From: Methanosarcina thermophila TM-1
GTDB lineage: Archaea > Halobacteriota > Methanosarcinia > Methanosarcinales > Methanosarcinaceae
DNA length: 64,000 nucleotides
NCBI RefSeq assembly: GCF_000969885.1
Contig: NZ_CP009501.1
Coordinates: forward strand, 1,550,001-1,614,000
Direction: 5' to 3'
The notes under the pieces are model-generated. The model was given only the letters and a program-made list of their open reading frames with translations. It was not told the DNA's origin and did not search any database. This document shows, in pieces, positions 48,285-58,417 of this stretch (positions are counted from its first letter, which is position 1; every line of letters starts with the position of its first letter). The position numbers were made by a program, and so were the translations under genes.

Positions 48285-49412
48285 TTATTTTTCAAATAAC
48301 TTTGAAACCTCTTTTAATAGCTCCCTTACAGGGGTTTTTTGCGGACATTTTATCTCACATTCCCCACACTCCGTACAATTTGAAGCCTTGCCTTCAAGGC
48401 TGCTATATATAAGCTTTTCCTCTTCTATCTTATCAAACATCTCAGCATTATTAAGATGCTTAAGATTCTCTGGAATATTTACTCCAGAGGGACAGGGCAT
48501 ACAGTACCGGCAGCCAGTACAGTTAACTCTTGTCTTTGACCTGTAAATCTCTTTTACTTTAGAAATCAGCTTTTTCTCTTCCTCGGTCAGAGAATTCGGG
48601 AAACCATCTGCTGCAAATTTTATGTTACTCTCTATCTGCGCCAGATCAGACATACCGCTCAGGACAACGCTTATCTCAGGATAGTCCCAGAGACAGCGCA
48701 GTCCCCATTCAACAGGGCTTCGTGGAGTTTCGGCACTATCCCAGATTTCCTGAACTTCCTGAGGGACATTTGAAGCAAGGTATCCTCCCCGCAGAGGTTC
48801 CATAACAACAACTCCAAGTCCCTTTGAGGCTGCATACATCAGCCCCTCTTTTCCTGCCTGGAAATCTTCATCCATGAAATTATACTGGATTTGACACATA
48901 TCCCATGGATAGGAATCAACGATCTCTTTAAACAGATCAATATTATCGTGGAAAGAGAAACCTGTGTATTTTATTCTTCCATCTTTAAGGGCGGAATCAA
49001 GGAAATCAAAAACCCCATGCTTTTTTAGAAGAGACCAATAATCCCTGTTTAGCGCGTGGAGAAGATAGAAATCTATATAATTGGTTCTGAGCCGTCCAAG
49101 CTGCTCGTCTAAATAACGGTCCATATCCTCTCTGCAAGTAACAAGCCAGCTTGGAAGTTTTGTCGCAAGATAGACCTTTTCCCTGTAACCATCCTGAAGG
49201 ACTTTCCCAACAACGAATTCGCTCATGCCCCCATGATAGGAATAGGCAGTATCAATATAATTGATGCCGTTATCTATAGCGTAATGGATCATTTGTGCAG
49301 CTTTTTCCTCGTCAACTTTTGAGTCGTCATCCCCAAGAATAGGAAGCCGCATTACACCGAATCCTAGTATTGAGACACTTTTACCTGTTTTACCAATTTT
49401 TCTATATAGCAT
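48285..49412 (-). CDS. aldo/keto reductase with C-terminal 4Fe-4S ferredoxin domain
   Basis: About 375 residues from ATG 49412. The AKR barrel shows LGFGVMRLPI, NGINYIDTAYSYHGG (catalytic Asp and Tyr region) and FYLLHALNRD; the carboxy end has CTGCRYCMPCPSGVNIP and CTECGECEIKCPQKTP, two cluster-binding motifs. This subfamily is widespread in anaerobes and presumably couples carbonyl reduction to ferredoxin. Substrate unknown. The gene is convergent with the methyltransferase gene. Confidence 0.9.
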   Translation of the reverse strand: MLYRKIGKTGKSVSILGFGVMRLPILGDDDSKVDEEKAAQMIHYAIDNGINYIDTAYSYHGGMSEFVVGKVLQDGYREKVYLATKLPSWLVTCREDMDRYLDEQLGRLRTNYIDFYLLHALNRDYWSLLKKHGVFDFLDSALKDGRIKYTGFSFHDNIDLFKEIVDSYPWDMCQIQYNFMDEDFQAGKEGLMYAASKGLGVVVMEPLRGGYLASNVPQEVQEIWDSAETPRSPVEWGLRCLWDYPEISVVLSGMSDLAQIESNIKFAADGFPNSLTEEEKKLISKVKEIYRSKTRVNCTGCRYCMPCPSGVNIPENLKHLNNAEMFDKIEEEKLIYSSLEGKASNCTECGECEIKCPQKTPVRELLKEVSKLFEK

Positions 49413-49910
49413 ATACTTTAACCCCCTAATGCAAAAGAAAAATCCGCCCCAAATCAAGTTCCTACTACCTTTTTGTCATGATATATGATAATACTTTGTG
49501 AGATTACGAACAGTCCAGATATAAGCAAGAAATTTAGTAAAAAGAAATATAAGAAAGAAAAAAAGGAGTATTAGAATTTAGAGAAACGTTAGAATCCAGT
49601 AGGAAACTGAGTGCTAAAATTTAAATTCGAGAAAAAAAATGATGATAGGAATTATATAAAAAGAGCCTAATTTAAGTATGGAGTAAAGGGTTAGGGAAAA
49701 TGACAGAAATGTTTTTAAGAATTATAGCTTTAGGACATGTAAAATTATGTCTCTGGATATAAGAGTAAACTAATGTTCCCTTTTCGAGATTCAGAAATAT
49801 TGAATCCAGATTGTAACTAGGTCTCAATTTGCAGGAAATCAGTGACTAAGTTTTAGTTAATGCAAAACTGCATAATAAAATTCTACTCGAGTCCCTGTGA
49901 AGGTGTGTTT
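49413..49910. other. divergent intergenic region
   Basis: About 500 bases of AT-rich sequence between the aldo/keto reductase and the UPF0104-type gene. No gene or clear repeat recognised. Confidence 0.4.
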
Positions 49911-50873
49911 TTGAGCCGGGTAATCTTGAAAAAAGTCATGGTGATACTCTTACTGTTTACAGTGGGAGTATTTTTGATCCGAACCTACTGGATAGAGATT
50001 GTACCTGTGCTTGGAGAGAGCTTGAAAATTCTTGCAGAGACTCAAATCCAATATGTGATTCTGGCATTTTTAATTTATCTCCTGAGTGTGTACTTGTTTG
50101 CGGTACGCTGGCAGCAGGTACTTTCCTGCATTGGATATGAGCTCAAAGCTACAGACCTTCTTCCCATTCTTTTTGGGGCAATCTTTGTGAACAACTTAAC
50201 TCCAGCGAACCGGACAGGAGGTGAGCCCTTGAGGATACTCTGGGCTAAGAAACGCTTCGGGATAAGTTATACTGATGGTTTCATAACTGTCCTTTTTGAA
50301 AGGCTGGTTGAAACGGTTCCCATTATCCTGCTTTTATTATATGTAGTATATTTCTTTCCTTCTTTAGATATCAAACTCCTTCCGCAGAAAAGTATCCTGA
50401 CCTTAAATTCTACTTATCTGTTGCTTCTAGCTTTAATTATAATCGGGGTACTGGTATGGTTTTTCCGGGAGATACTTACTGCCCTTCTTAAGGAGATACA
50501 GCAAAACTGGAGACAACTTAAGAAGTCTTATATTCCTGTACTCGTGTTATCCAGTGGGGTCTGGGTTCTTGATATAATACGCCTCAAGTTGATTGCTCTT
50601 GCCCTCAATCTTAATCTTTCACTATATACCATCGCAGCAGTCTCGATATTGTACTTGCTGTTGGGAATCCTGCCAATAACCCCTGGGGGACTTGGAATAG
50701 TAGAAGGAGGTCTAATATCTCTGCTTCTATATTTGGGGTTACCTCTTGCATCTTCAGGCAGCTTCGTAATTCTGGAACGTTTTATATCCTTCGGGCTCAG
50801 CAGTCTGATAGGGTTCCTGTACCTGTCTTACTACGGAGGGATTGAAATATGGAAAAATACAAAATCGCATTAA
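49911..50873 (+). CDS. UPF0104/AglD-like integral membrane protein (LPG-synthase TM family)
   Basis: About 320 residues, with roughly eight hydrophobic segments and the family landmarks NNLTPANRTGGEPLRILWA and LGILPITPGGLGIVEGGLIS. TTG 49911 follows GAAGGTG; ATG 49860 would add a non-hydrophobic leader. Members flip or transfer lipid-linked groups in cell-surface glycan or lipid assembly. It overlaps the next gene by 25 bases, so it starts a translationally coupled surface-glycan cluster. Exact substrate unknown. Confidence 0.8.
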   Translation: MSRVILKKVMVILLLFTVGVFLIRTYWIEIVPVLGESLKILAETQIQYVILAFLIYLLSVYLFAVRWQQVLSCIGYELKATDLLPILFGAIFVNNLTPANRTGGEPLRILWAKKRFGISYTDGFITVLFERLVETVPIILLLLYVVYFFPSLDIKLLPQKSILTLNSTYLLLLALIIIGVLVWFFREILTALLKEIQQNWRQLKKSYIPVLVLSSGVWVLDIIRLKLIALALNLNLSLYTIAAVSILYLLLGILPITPGGLGIVEGGLISLLLYLGLPLASSGSFVILERFISFGLSSLIGFLYLSYYGGIEIWKNTKSH

Positions 50874-51979
50874 TCAGCGACTGGTATTTTCCAAAGGTTG
50901 GAGGAATCGAGTACTCGATGCACACCCTCGCTAAAACACTGAGCATGCATGGTCATAAGGTAAGTGTAATTACCAGAAGCTACCCTGGAGTCCCTCAATA
51001 CAGTATAAAGGACGGAGTTTCGGTAATAAGAGTCAAAGGAAGTCCTTTACCAGGACAGCAACGTTTTCTCACACCGTCTGCATATAAGGAACTCTTTAGC
51101 CTTTTGAAAAATGGAAATTACGAAATTGTCAATCCTCACGGGTTGGACTCACCTATGGGTATGAGTGCTCTTCTCGCATCCCGAAAGCTTGGTATTCCTG
51201 TAATAGTTACCAATCACTCCCTGGTAGGAAATACCCCATATCGCCAGCTTCTATATATTGCAGGTAGACTGCTTTTAAGATATGCTGATGCTGTAATCGC
51301 TGTCAGTTCGGCGGTTGAAAAGGACTCAAGACTAATGACAAAAAAACCGATTTACCGGATTTTTAACGGAATAGATTCTGAAGATAAAATCATCAAAATT
51401 CCCCTTCCTGTTGATACAAAAGGAAAAATTGTAATCGTTACGGTTGCACGTATGACAAAGAAGAAGGGTGTCCAGAACATTATAGATCTTGCTCCTTTAC
51501 TTCTGGAAAAATATAAAAATTTGTTGTTTTTAATGATAGGAGATGGCCCACTGAGAGAAAAATTAGAAAGAATAGTAGAGAAGTCAGGTTTATCCAACAA
51601 TTTCTATTTTACAGGAGAAATATCCAGGGAAAAAGTGTTGGGATATCTCGAACAGGCTGATATCTTTGCTCTACCATCTACTAATGAGGCCTTTGGAGTC
51701 TCGATACTGGAAGCAATCTCAAGAAAGGTTCCTGTCGTTGCAATGAATAATAGCGGGGTATCGGATATTATCAAGAACGGTATAAACGGTTACCTTGCAG
51801 ACAGCCTTGAGGAATTTTTATTTTACCTTGAAAATCTGATAGAAACTCCTGCCCTTCGAACTTCCTTTGCTGAGGAAGCTATCCGGGGGCTCTCAAACTA
51901 TGATTGGAATTGGATATGTGAGCAAACCAGCAAGGTATATACAAGTGTTATTTATGAGAAATATCACAATAACCATTGA
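50849..51979 (+). CDS. GT4-family glycosyltransferase
   Basis: 376 residues with the GT-B fold: amino domain starting ISDWYFPKVGGIEYSMHTLA and nucleotide-sugar site EAFGVSILEAISRKVPVVA near residue 285 (Glu-x7-Glu). It resembles PIMA/PimB-like lipid mannosyltransferases and other GT4 enzymes. It overlaps the preceding membrane protein gene and the following deacetylase gene, and so belongs to the same operon. Donor and acceptor unknown. Confidence 0.9.
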   Translation: MEKYKIALISDWYFPKVGGIEYSMHTLAKTLSMHGHKVSVITRSYPGVPQYSIKDGVSVIRVKGSPLPGQQRFLTPSAYKELFSLLKNGNYEIVNPHGLDSPMGMSALLASRKLGIPVIVTNHSLVGNTPYRQLLYIAGRLLLRYADAVIAVSSAVEKDSRLMTKKPIYRIFNGIDSEDKIIKIPLPVDTKGKIVIVTVARMTKKKGVQNIIDLAPLLLEKYKNLLFLMIGDGPLREKLERIVEKSGLSNNFYFTGEISREKVLGYLEQADIFALPSTNEAFGVSILEAISRKVPVVAMNNSGVSDIIKNGINGYLADSLEEFLFYLENLIETPALRTSFAEEAIRGLSNYDWNWICEQTSKVYTSVIYEKYHNNH

Positions 51980-52697
51980 TGTAGAAGAAGACTGCCCCCC
52001 AATGCTTTCAAGTACTAGAGGCATGGAAGAAGGGCTGCCCAAGCTACTTGACCTTTTTAAAGAAGAAGGAATAAGAGCCACATTCTTCGTGACCGGAACA
52101 ATGGCTGAGCGGTATCCGAACCTTATATGCCGAATTCCTGAAGACGGGCACGAGCTTGGATGTCACGGATATACCCATGCACGCTTCGATCAAATGACAG
52201 AGGAAGAAGCCAGGTTTGCTCTTAAACAGGCTGGAAAAACTCTTAGAAAATTTGAAAAGAAACTTGTCTCTTTCAGGGCTCCGAACCTCCAGTTTCCAAA
52301 AAGTTATCTAAAACTCCTGGAAAAAGAAGGTTTTCTATATGATTCTTCCCTTGCAATGTACAAACCACCTTTCTTTAAGGATAAATCGGAAAGCAGGATA
52401 GTCAGGATTCCTGCCACAATTACTTCTTCATTTCTAAGACTCCCACCAGAGTTTTTTCTCCCATTGATTAAACTCTCAAAAGCACCTGTTATCTTTGTGC
52501 ATCCCTGGGAGCTAGTGGATATGTCAAACATGCCCATACGTCTGGATTGCAAATTCAATACTGGAGAAAAAGCTCTCAAAAACCTGAAAGTCCTGATACG
52601 TACCTTAAAAGCTGAAAATTACCTTTTTCTAACTTTGCAAGAAAGGGCAACCCTTGAAAAATATAAAGAATCATGGGATAGTTTTGAGCTTTACTAA
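51954..52697 (+). CDS. polysaccharide deacetylase (CE4/NodB-like)
   Basis: About 247 residues from ATG 51954, within the end of the GT4 gene (26-base overlap). TIDVEEDCPPML holds the metal/catalytic Asp pair, LGCHGYTHARFDQM the two metal histidines, and SFRAPN the arginine motif; HPWEL near residue 183 carries the late catalytic histidine. It should remove acetyl groups from an N-acetyl-sugar, probably on the glycan built by the neighbouring genes. No signal peptide, so cytoplasmic action on a lipid-linked sugar is likely (inference). Confidence 0.88.
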   Translation: MRNITITIDVEEDCPPMLSSTRGMEEGLPKLLDLFKEEGIRATFFVTGTMAERYPNLICRIPEDGHELGCHGYTHARFDQMTEEEARFALKQAGKTLRKFEKKLVSFRAPNLQFPKSYLKLLEKEGFLYDSSLAMYKPPFFKDKSESRIVRIPATITSSFLRLPPEFFLPLIKLSKAPVIFVHPWELVDMSNMPIRLDCKFNTGEKALKNLKVLIRTLKAENYLFLTLQERATLEKYKESWDSFELY

Positions 52698-52825
52698 AAA
52701 GGCACAAAAGTTATTCTTCAACAATTTCCAGAAGCTCTGAATTTGTCTTTATCTATTTAATAGAGCCTCAATTTTCCTTCTTTTCTTACTTTATTCAATC
52801 AAGAGTTCTAAAATTATTTTACTCA

Positions 52826-53274
52826 GATGGAGAAAATGCTTCTATTACAGCTATTGAGACAACTGGATTTACGAGTTCATATGCAAGTAATTAATAAGGA
52901 GAACAGGGAAGCTCCGCCGGAGCTTCCTGAAAGCTTCAATATCAGTAGACACAATAAAAAAGGTAATAATAGGATGGAAAATTAGCCAAAAAACATATCA
53001 TGGGATTAAGCATGTAAGTACTTTGATAAAGAAATCAAATAGGTCAAGAAAGTCTCAATGTTATGTGATGGATAAAGGATATGATTCCGAAGAAATTCAT
53101 ACTCTAATAAGAAATGAGATAAAAGCAGATTCAATAGTACCTTTAAGAGAAAGAAAAAGAAAGAGAAGAAACGGCAAAAATATAGAAAGCAGTTAAATGT
53201 AGAGTTTGACAAGATCACATACAATAGAAGGAATAAAGTAGAGACAATAATATCTGTTGTAAAAAGAAAATTAT
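52826..53274 (+). mobile_element. degraded IS transposase (DDE type), no intact copy
   Basis: Fragments in different frames read as a Methanosarcina IS5-like transposase: TAIETTGFTSSYASN (52851 region), ISVDTIKKVIIGWKISQKT, YVMDKGYDSEEIHTLIRNEI, then after a shift near 53175 KYRKQLNVEFDKITYNRRNK and VETIISVVKRKL. Stops and frameshifts break it, and both ends are missing; no terminal inverted repeats seen. It separates the GT4/deacetylase block from the methyltransferase. The gap 52698-53425 has nothing else. Confidence 0.8.
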
Positions 53275-53425
53275 AAATAATTATGCACATATGTGTGAAA
53301 TCGGAATTTTTTATCCCTTCCAGGGTTACTAGCTAGCTCAAGTAAAAGTTGAAGAATTGCTAGCCTAAAATTACAGATTTTGTGGGAAAATATTAGGAAA
53401 AACAAAGTTTGAGAGTCCGAGGAAC

Positions 53426-54130
53426 ATGCCTAAACCAAAAAATGTCTGGGAAGAGTTTTTTAAGGATAAGAAGCATGGAGGGCACAGGTATTCATCAGAG
53501 GAATTTCTTGCTATGGAAGCCAGGGAAAAATTATTTCACCTTGATGGAGGCAAAACTCTTCTCGACTTCGGATGCGGCTCTGCAGAACTCCTGACATACT
53601 ATGCTCCTGAGTATGAAAAGCTTGTAGGAGTGGATTTTTCCCCGTCCATGCTTGGCGAAGCAAGCAAGAGGATCAAGAAAAAAGGATGCAATAACATCGA
53701 CCTGATTCTTGCTAATCATGAAACCCTCTGGGAGAAATTGGAGTTTAGTTTTGATAGAATAACTGCAGCCGGGGTAATTCAATACCTGACACTTCAAGAA
53801 ATTGATAAATTCATCTTTGATGCATCAAGGTATCTGAACAGAGGGGGCAAAATAGTATTGTTTGACCTGCTGGATTCCCGTTTATATCCATTATGGAAGG
53901 TCGGACTGTTCTCAAAAGATGTGAATTGTCTCAAGATTTTACGTAAAGCTGGTTTTGAGCTCCAGACTGTCGTACTGGCAAGCATAAAAAATCGTCCAAA
54001 GGATATTCTCGGGTTTGCCTACCATCCTAATAAAATCGAAAAAATTGCGAGTAAGCATGGCTTTAAAATGATTTATGTATGCTCGATGTATTACGAGTAC
54101 AAGTACCATGCGATAATGTTTCGGGCTTAA
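53426..54130 (+). CDS. class I SAM-dependent methyltransferase
   Basis: 234 residues. Motif I LLDFGCGSAELL (about residue 45) and VGVDFSPSM (about 70) bind SAM; the later FDRITAAGVIQYL and GGKIVLFDLL are motifs II and III. ATG 53426 after CCGAGGAAC. Located within the surface-glycan cluster after the transposase remnant, it may methylate a sugar or polyprenol-linked intermediate, but nothing in the sequence fixes the substrate. Confidence 0.82.
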   Translation: MPKPKNVWEEFFKDKKHGGHRYSSEEFLAMEAREKLFHLDGGKTLLDFGCGSAELLTYYAPEYEKLVGVDFSPSMLGEASKRIKKKGCNNIDLILANHETLWEKLEFSFDRITAAGVIQYLTLQEIDKFIFDASRYLNRGGKIVLFDLLDSRLYPLWKVGLFSKDVNCLKILRKAGFELQTVVLASIKNRPKDILGFAYHPNKIEKIASKHGFKMIYVCSMYYEYKYHAIMFRA

Positions 54131-54200
54131 ACGGCTACTCTAACGAGTACTGCATTGAAAATAGAGCCCGATTGAGTGATATAATTGATGTGGTGATCCA

Positions 54201-55982
54201 GTGAAGAGCAGTAGCCATCTAAAAACATTTTTTCCCGCGTTATCTATGTCAAGTAGTTTACATGTGGAAGGAAGTAAAACCTTAATAGACGAAAACATTC
54301 CAAAAATTTGTGAAAATGCGAATCAGGGCATTCTCAATCTATTCTCACAAAATTACACCGAAATTAACAGCATCCCAAAAAATGTTTTTATTGCAAATCT
54401 TCAAGGTAATAAGATATATGATAAACTATATTCTGCAATTTATGGCACATTGAAATCCGAGATTTCTCTCACTGCTTCAAAAGCACTAAATTATAAAACC
54501 TCAAGAGACTCCTGCTTATTTCCTTGCAGTTTATTTCCCGTTGTAGATACTATTTTACAGTCTGGGGTAAATGGATATACAGTAAATTTAACAAAATCTC
54601 TAGAGACTCACAGGTTCTGTGAAGCTGCTTCTATACCTTTAATTCACTACAGGGAGCAGCAGAGGCAAACTGAATCACTTTACATTTGCGGGCTTATACC
54701 AATGGTTAAATGTACGTATCAAATCTCGATGAATATAAAAACGGATGATTTTCAAAGTTTTGTTGAGCTCAATAGCCCGGGTTCAAAGTTGATTATTCAA
54801 AAAGTAGATAATGATAATGTCATACTAAGAAGTTATTTTAAGGATTTTTCTGAGGAGATCAGGTCTAAAACCATACGTATCGGGAATGCGGCAGAGAAAT
54901 TTGATTTTGAAATAAAGTTTGATGGGTACAATAAAACTAACACTATCTGCACAAATGACGGCAACTTTATCGTAACCCCATTTTATAGCACCGACAGGCA
55001 GAGATTACCGTATATTGATTTCTCAAACGGATACATCAAGTTCACTTCTTTTATAGCTGGAAAAGGTACGTACCTGGATGTTGATTTATACAGCATTGGT
55101 CAGACAGCAGACCGTAAGTTCATAACTGCGATTGGAAGCAACAAAATACTGGCTTTTGGACTTGATGGACCACATGCTAGAGATACAACAGAGCAGGGCA
55201 TACGCTATCTCAATAGCAAAAACAATATAGGAACCATATGGTTTGACATAGAGCTCCTTGAGCAATACAGTGAAACTGATCTTGAGTACCTCCGCAGTCT
55301 GGTCACTAATGATTCGTGGGACGTAGGAGTGCATTACTCTGAAGAGTTGAACAGACTCCCACTTGAAGAAGCGTACAAGGTAATAGATGAGGGGTATTCC
55401 TATGTTTATGAGAAAATCGGGAAAAAGCCAACAAGCTGGTGCTCCATGAGAAATAAAGATACTGTTGCACACGCTATTTATGCATATGAGAACTTAGGGA
55501 TGTTCTGGAGAAATGGAGACTCGGGAATCCATGCGGAAAGGGATATTGGGAATCTGGACGATACCACCTGGGAATGGTGGGAAAAAGCATCCAGAGCAGG
55601 TATGATACACCCTGTTTTTACCCACGAACTTGATAAGGATCCTGCTATAAAATACTCAATCAGCAGTTCAAAATTTAGAAGTTGGGTAGATAATTACAAT
55701 TCAAATAATGTATCCATAGTGTCTTTTTATGAATATGGTCAAATAAACCGAAACACATTTGATGCCTCTTTTGAAAAACTGCGATATACTGAACACTCTG
55801 TCACTTTTGATGCACACACAAACGGAGCCATTGCTCTTGTAAATGTAAACATAAAGGCTGGAAAAAATACACAGATTTATGATAATACATCAGAGAAGTT
55901 TATCAGTTACAATATAGAGCAGGATAATTCAGTTACTTTCTGGGTAGAGGACAGGCATACTTATAGTGTATATGTGAACTAG
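54201..55982 (+). CDS. large unrecognised protein with polysaccharide-deacetylase-like region, 593 residues
   Basis: GTG start with GGTGATC just upstream. The amino 280 residues match nothing recognised. From about 310, [20 protein letters not shown] followed by [30 protein letters not shown] and SWCSMRN resembles the NodB/glycoside barrel order of deacetylase-like enzymes. The carboxy end is beta-rich ([20 protein letters not shown]). No signal peptide. It probably acts in surface glycan metabolism with its neighbours. TAG stop overlaps the stop of the convergent radical SAM gene. Confidence 0.65.
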   Translation: MKSSSHLKTFFPALSMSSSLHVEGSKTLIDENIPKICENANQGILNLFSQNYTEINSIPKNVFIANLQGNKIYDKLYSAIYGTLKSEISLTASKALNYKTSRDSCLFPCSLFPVVDTILQSGVNGYTVNLTKSLETHRFCEAASIPLIHYREQQRQTESLYICGLIPMVKCTYQISMNIKTDDFQSFVELNSPGSKLIIQKVDNDNVILRSYFKDFSEEIRSKTIRIGNAAEKFDFEIKFDGYNKTNTICTNDGNFIVTPFYSTDRQRLPYIDFSNGYIKFTSFIAGKGTYLDVDLYSIGQTADRKFITAIGSNKILAFGLDGPHARDTTEQGIRYLNSKNNIGTIWFDIELLEQYSETDLEYLRSLVTNDSWDVGVHYSEELNRLPLEEAYKVIDEGYSYVYEKIGKKPTSWCSMRNKDTVAHAIYAYENLGMFWRNGDSGIHAERDIGNLDDTTWEWWEKASRAGMIHPVFTHELDKDPAIKYSISSSKFRSWVDNYNSNNVSIVSFYEYGQINRNTFDASFEKLRYTEHSVTFDAHTNGAIALVNVNIKAGKNTQIYDNTSEKFISYNIEQDNSVTFWVEDRHTYSVYVN

Positions 55983-56938
55983 ATTGAATTTTCGTGAAAA
56001 TCAGTGAGTTTAAGTTGCTTCGGACGGGAAAGTTTCATCTGCATGGGTTTCATGTAATCTCCGGACAGATTGTATCTATCCATAAGAGAATTGAGCACTC
56101 CATAAAGTTCAGCTTTATACGCTTTATCAACTCCTCCTTTTGCATACAACTTGCAGTATGGATCCACAAGTTCAGGGAATTTTAGCTCAAGAAAATCGAA
56201 AAAATGCTTTCTGGTATCGCCCCTCAAGTAAAGAATGCCTGTTAGGGCATAATCCACCTCACACTCGGCTGCAATAGAAAGAATTTGCTCCAGATTCTGA
56301 GGGCTGTCTGTAAGAAAAGGAAGAATCGGCATCATGTGAAATCCGGTAACAGCAGCTGTATTTTTAAATGCTCTGAGGACCGAAAATCGCTTTACTGGAG
56401 GCGAGGCAGAGGGTTCCAGCAGGGTACTTAAATCCTCATTTATTGTTGTAACCGTGACTGCAATATTTACATACGTAAGTTCGGCAAGCTCTTTAAGAAG
56501 ATCGAAGTCCCTGAGAATAAGGTCGGATTTTGTAGAAATCATAATCGGATTCCGATATTTTATCATCAGGTGTAGAACCTGGCGCATTAATCCGTACTCT
56601 GCCTCTGCAGGCTGATAACTATCGCACACTCCCCCTATATTGATTACTTCTTTTTTCCAGCTTTTTGCTCCAAGCTGTTTTTCAAGGGCTTCTGCTATAT
56701 TTGTTTTGACGCAGATTCTCTGAAAAAAAGCACAGTTTTTTACTCCTGAAGGTTCTTTAACCGGAGAAGAGTTCATTTCTTCCTTTTCCAGATAGCGGTG
56801 AGAATACATTGCATAGCAGTAGTTACAACCGTGTTCGCATCCCCTGTAGATATTGAGATCCCAGCGGAATGGTAGTGTGATTCTGCCAGCATCTTTTATC
56901 CGGTTCAGAGCTTTTTTAACCTCGATTTCCTCAAACAT
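55979..56938 (-). CDS. SPL-family radical SAM protein
   Basis: 319 residues. [13 protein letters not shown] carries the cluster motif C-x3-C-x2-C (about residues 33-40). [11 protein letters not shown] and a later [11 protein letters not shown] block match the spore-photoproduct-lyase-like group, whose archaeal members are uncharacterised. It ends with TAG inside a CTAG palindrome shared with the convergent gene. Single gene on the minus strand; the substrate is unknown. Confidence 0.85.
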   Translation of the reverse strand: MFEEIEVKKALNRIKDAGRITLPFRWDLNIYRGCEHGCNYCYAMYSHRYLEKEEMNSSPVKEPSGVKNCAFFQRICVKTNIAEALEKQLGAKSWKKEVINIGGVCDSYQPAEAEYGLMRQVLHLMIKYRNPIMISTKSDLILRDFDLLKELAELTYVNIAVTVTTINEDLSTLLEPSASPPVKRFSVLRAFKNTAAVTGFHMMPILPFLTDSPQNLEQILSIAAECEVDYALTGILYLRGDTRKHFFDFLELKFPELVDPYCKLYAKGGVDKAYKAELYGVLNSLMDRYNLSGDYMKPMQMKLSRPKQLKLTDFHENSI

Positions 56939-57128
56939 CCCGGAATGATACGGCTGAAAGGTATAATAAATTTAACAAAAAGCCCTTAAAACAGAGCTTT
57001 CTCGTAGGAATAGCTGCAGCTATCACTTTTGATAAAATCAACTGGCTGTGCCCAGGGGTATCACTTAGTTTCTTGTAATTTGATAAGGAACGCCAAATAT
57101 ACATTTTAATATGCGGGAGGAAGAATCG

Positions 57129-58253
57129 ATGAGCTCTGACGCATTAAGCCCGTTCTTACCACCTCCGATATTGAAGGGCTATATGTATGGAGCACAGGAA
57201 GCCCGTGAGGCTCGGAACTCAAATAGACTTTTAGCCATACGCCTTGAAACGAACAAATCATGTAACCTCCGCTGCCGCTACTGCTATGCACAGAGTGGAG
57301 AGGGTTCGGCAAAAATAGCAGATATTAATTCCCTCAAACAGATAGTTTCGGAAGCAAAAGAACTCGGGATCAAGTCCGTAGTCGTGATAGGAGGAGGAGA
57401 ACCGACACTGCATCCGAATTTCAGAGATTTGGTTGCTCATATTGATTCCCTGGGATTAATCCCTGTTGTTTTCTCGAATACGGTTTTAATAACCGAGGAA
57501 CTTGCAGAATTCCTGTACGAACACAACGCCTCAGTAATGGGAAAGCTGGATTCCCTTAAGCCTGAAATTCAGGATTATCTGGCAGGGAAAGAAGGAGCCT
57601 CAGAAGAAATCAGAAAAGGGCTTGAAAACCTTCTTAAAGCAGGTTTTTCAAAACCGGCTGTGCCTGGGGAACTCCGCCTGGGAGTTTCTTTCGTCAGTAA
57701 TAAAATGAATCTGAGAGAAATAGAAGAGATCTGGCATTTCTGCAGGCAAAACAATATCTTCCCCAATATGGAGATCCTAACGCCTACAGGCAGGGCAAAT
57801 GATGAACTCCAGGATAAGCTGCTGACAGCTGATGAGATAAAGGAATATAAGTTAAAACTGCTGGAAATTGACCGTAAATATTACGGGTACGACTGGCTGC
57901 CCTACACACCAATTACTGCGAGCGGTTGCCTTCAGCATCTTTATAGCCTGTATATCAACATAGAAGGGAATGTCCGACCCTGTGCGCCTACAAAATTTGA
58001 TGCACATCCTGCGCTAAGAGTTGACGGGGAATATCCCTACAATATAAACAAAAAGAGCCTTCGGGAGATTTATTATTCTGATCTCTTCACATATGTCCGA
58101 AATATCGATAAAGTGCTTGAGGGAAGATGCAAGAACTGTGAACATATGGAAGAGTGCATAGGCTGCCGGGGATATGCCTACAGCATAGGAGTAAACAATG
58201 GTGCCCACCCTCTCGAAGCCCTGAGAATGGAGTGCCAGCAGTGTTTCAAATAA
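57129..58253 (+). CDS. radical SAM/SPASM-domain enzyme
   Basis: About 374 residues; ATG 57129 is eight bases after GGGAGG, whereas ATG 57111 lies ahead of that site. CNLRCRYCYAQ is the radical SAM C-x3-C-x2-C cluster; VVVIGGGEPTLHP follows. The carboxy end CKNCEHMEECIGCRGYAY plus later ECQQC fits a SPASM/Twitch domain with extra clusters, as in peptide- and small-molecule-modifying enzymes. No precursor peptide gene was recognised nearby. The EgtD-like gene follows on the same strand. Confidence 0.85.
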   Translation: MSSDALSPFLPPPILKGYMYGAQEAREARNSNRLLAIRLETNKSCNLRCRYCYAQSGEGSAKIADINSLKQIVSEAKELGIKSVVVIGGGEPTLHPNFRDLVAHIDSLGLIPVVFSNTVLITEELAEFLYEHNASVMGKLDSLKPEIQDYLAGKEGASEEIRKGLENLLKAGFSKPAVPGELRLGVSFVSNKMNLREIEEIWHFCRQNNIFPNMEILTPTGRANDELQDKLLTADEIKEYKLKLLEIDRKYYGYDWLPYTPITASGCLQHLYSLYINIEGNVRPCAPTKFDAHPALRVDGEYPYNINKKSLREIYYSDLFTYVRNIDKVLEGRCKNCEHMEECIGCRGYAYSIGVNNGAHPLEALRMECQQCFK

Positions 58254-58417
58254 ACTGCAGGATGGGAAAAAGCAGAGTTCAGGCAAGAGGTTGAAAGAAG
58301 TAATCTAACATAGGGCTGTTGAATGGTTTGGGGGTAAGGTGAGAATTGAGCAGCACAAGAAAAGCGGTGTCTGGATAGGTTTCGGAAAATAAGGAAAAGA
58401 TAGTAATTATCAGCAAG

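Noticed and set aside
52907-52927. Perfect 10-bp inverted repeat GGAAGCTCCG/CGGAGCTTCC
   Set aside because: Lies inside the transposase remnant where it encodes GKLRRSF-type sequence; not at an element end, so not a terminal repeat or terminator.
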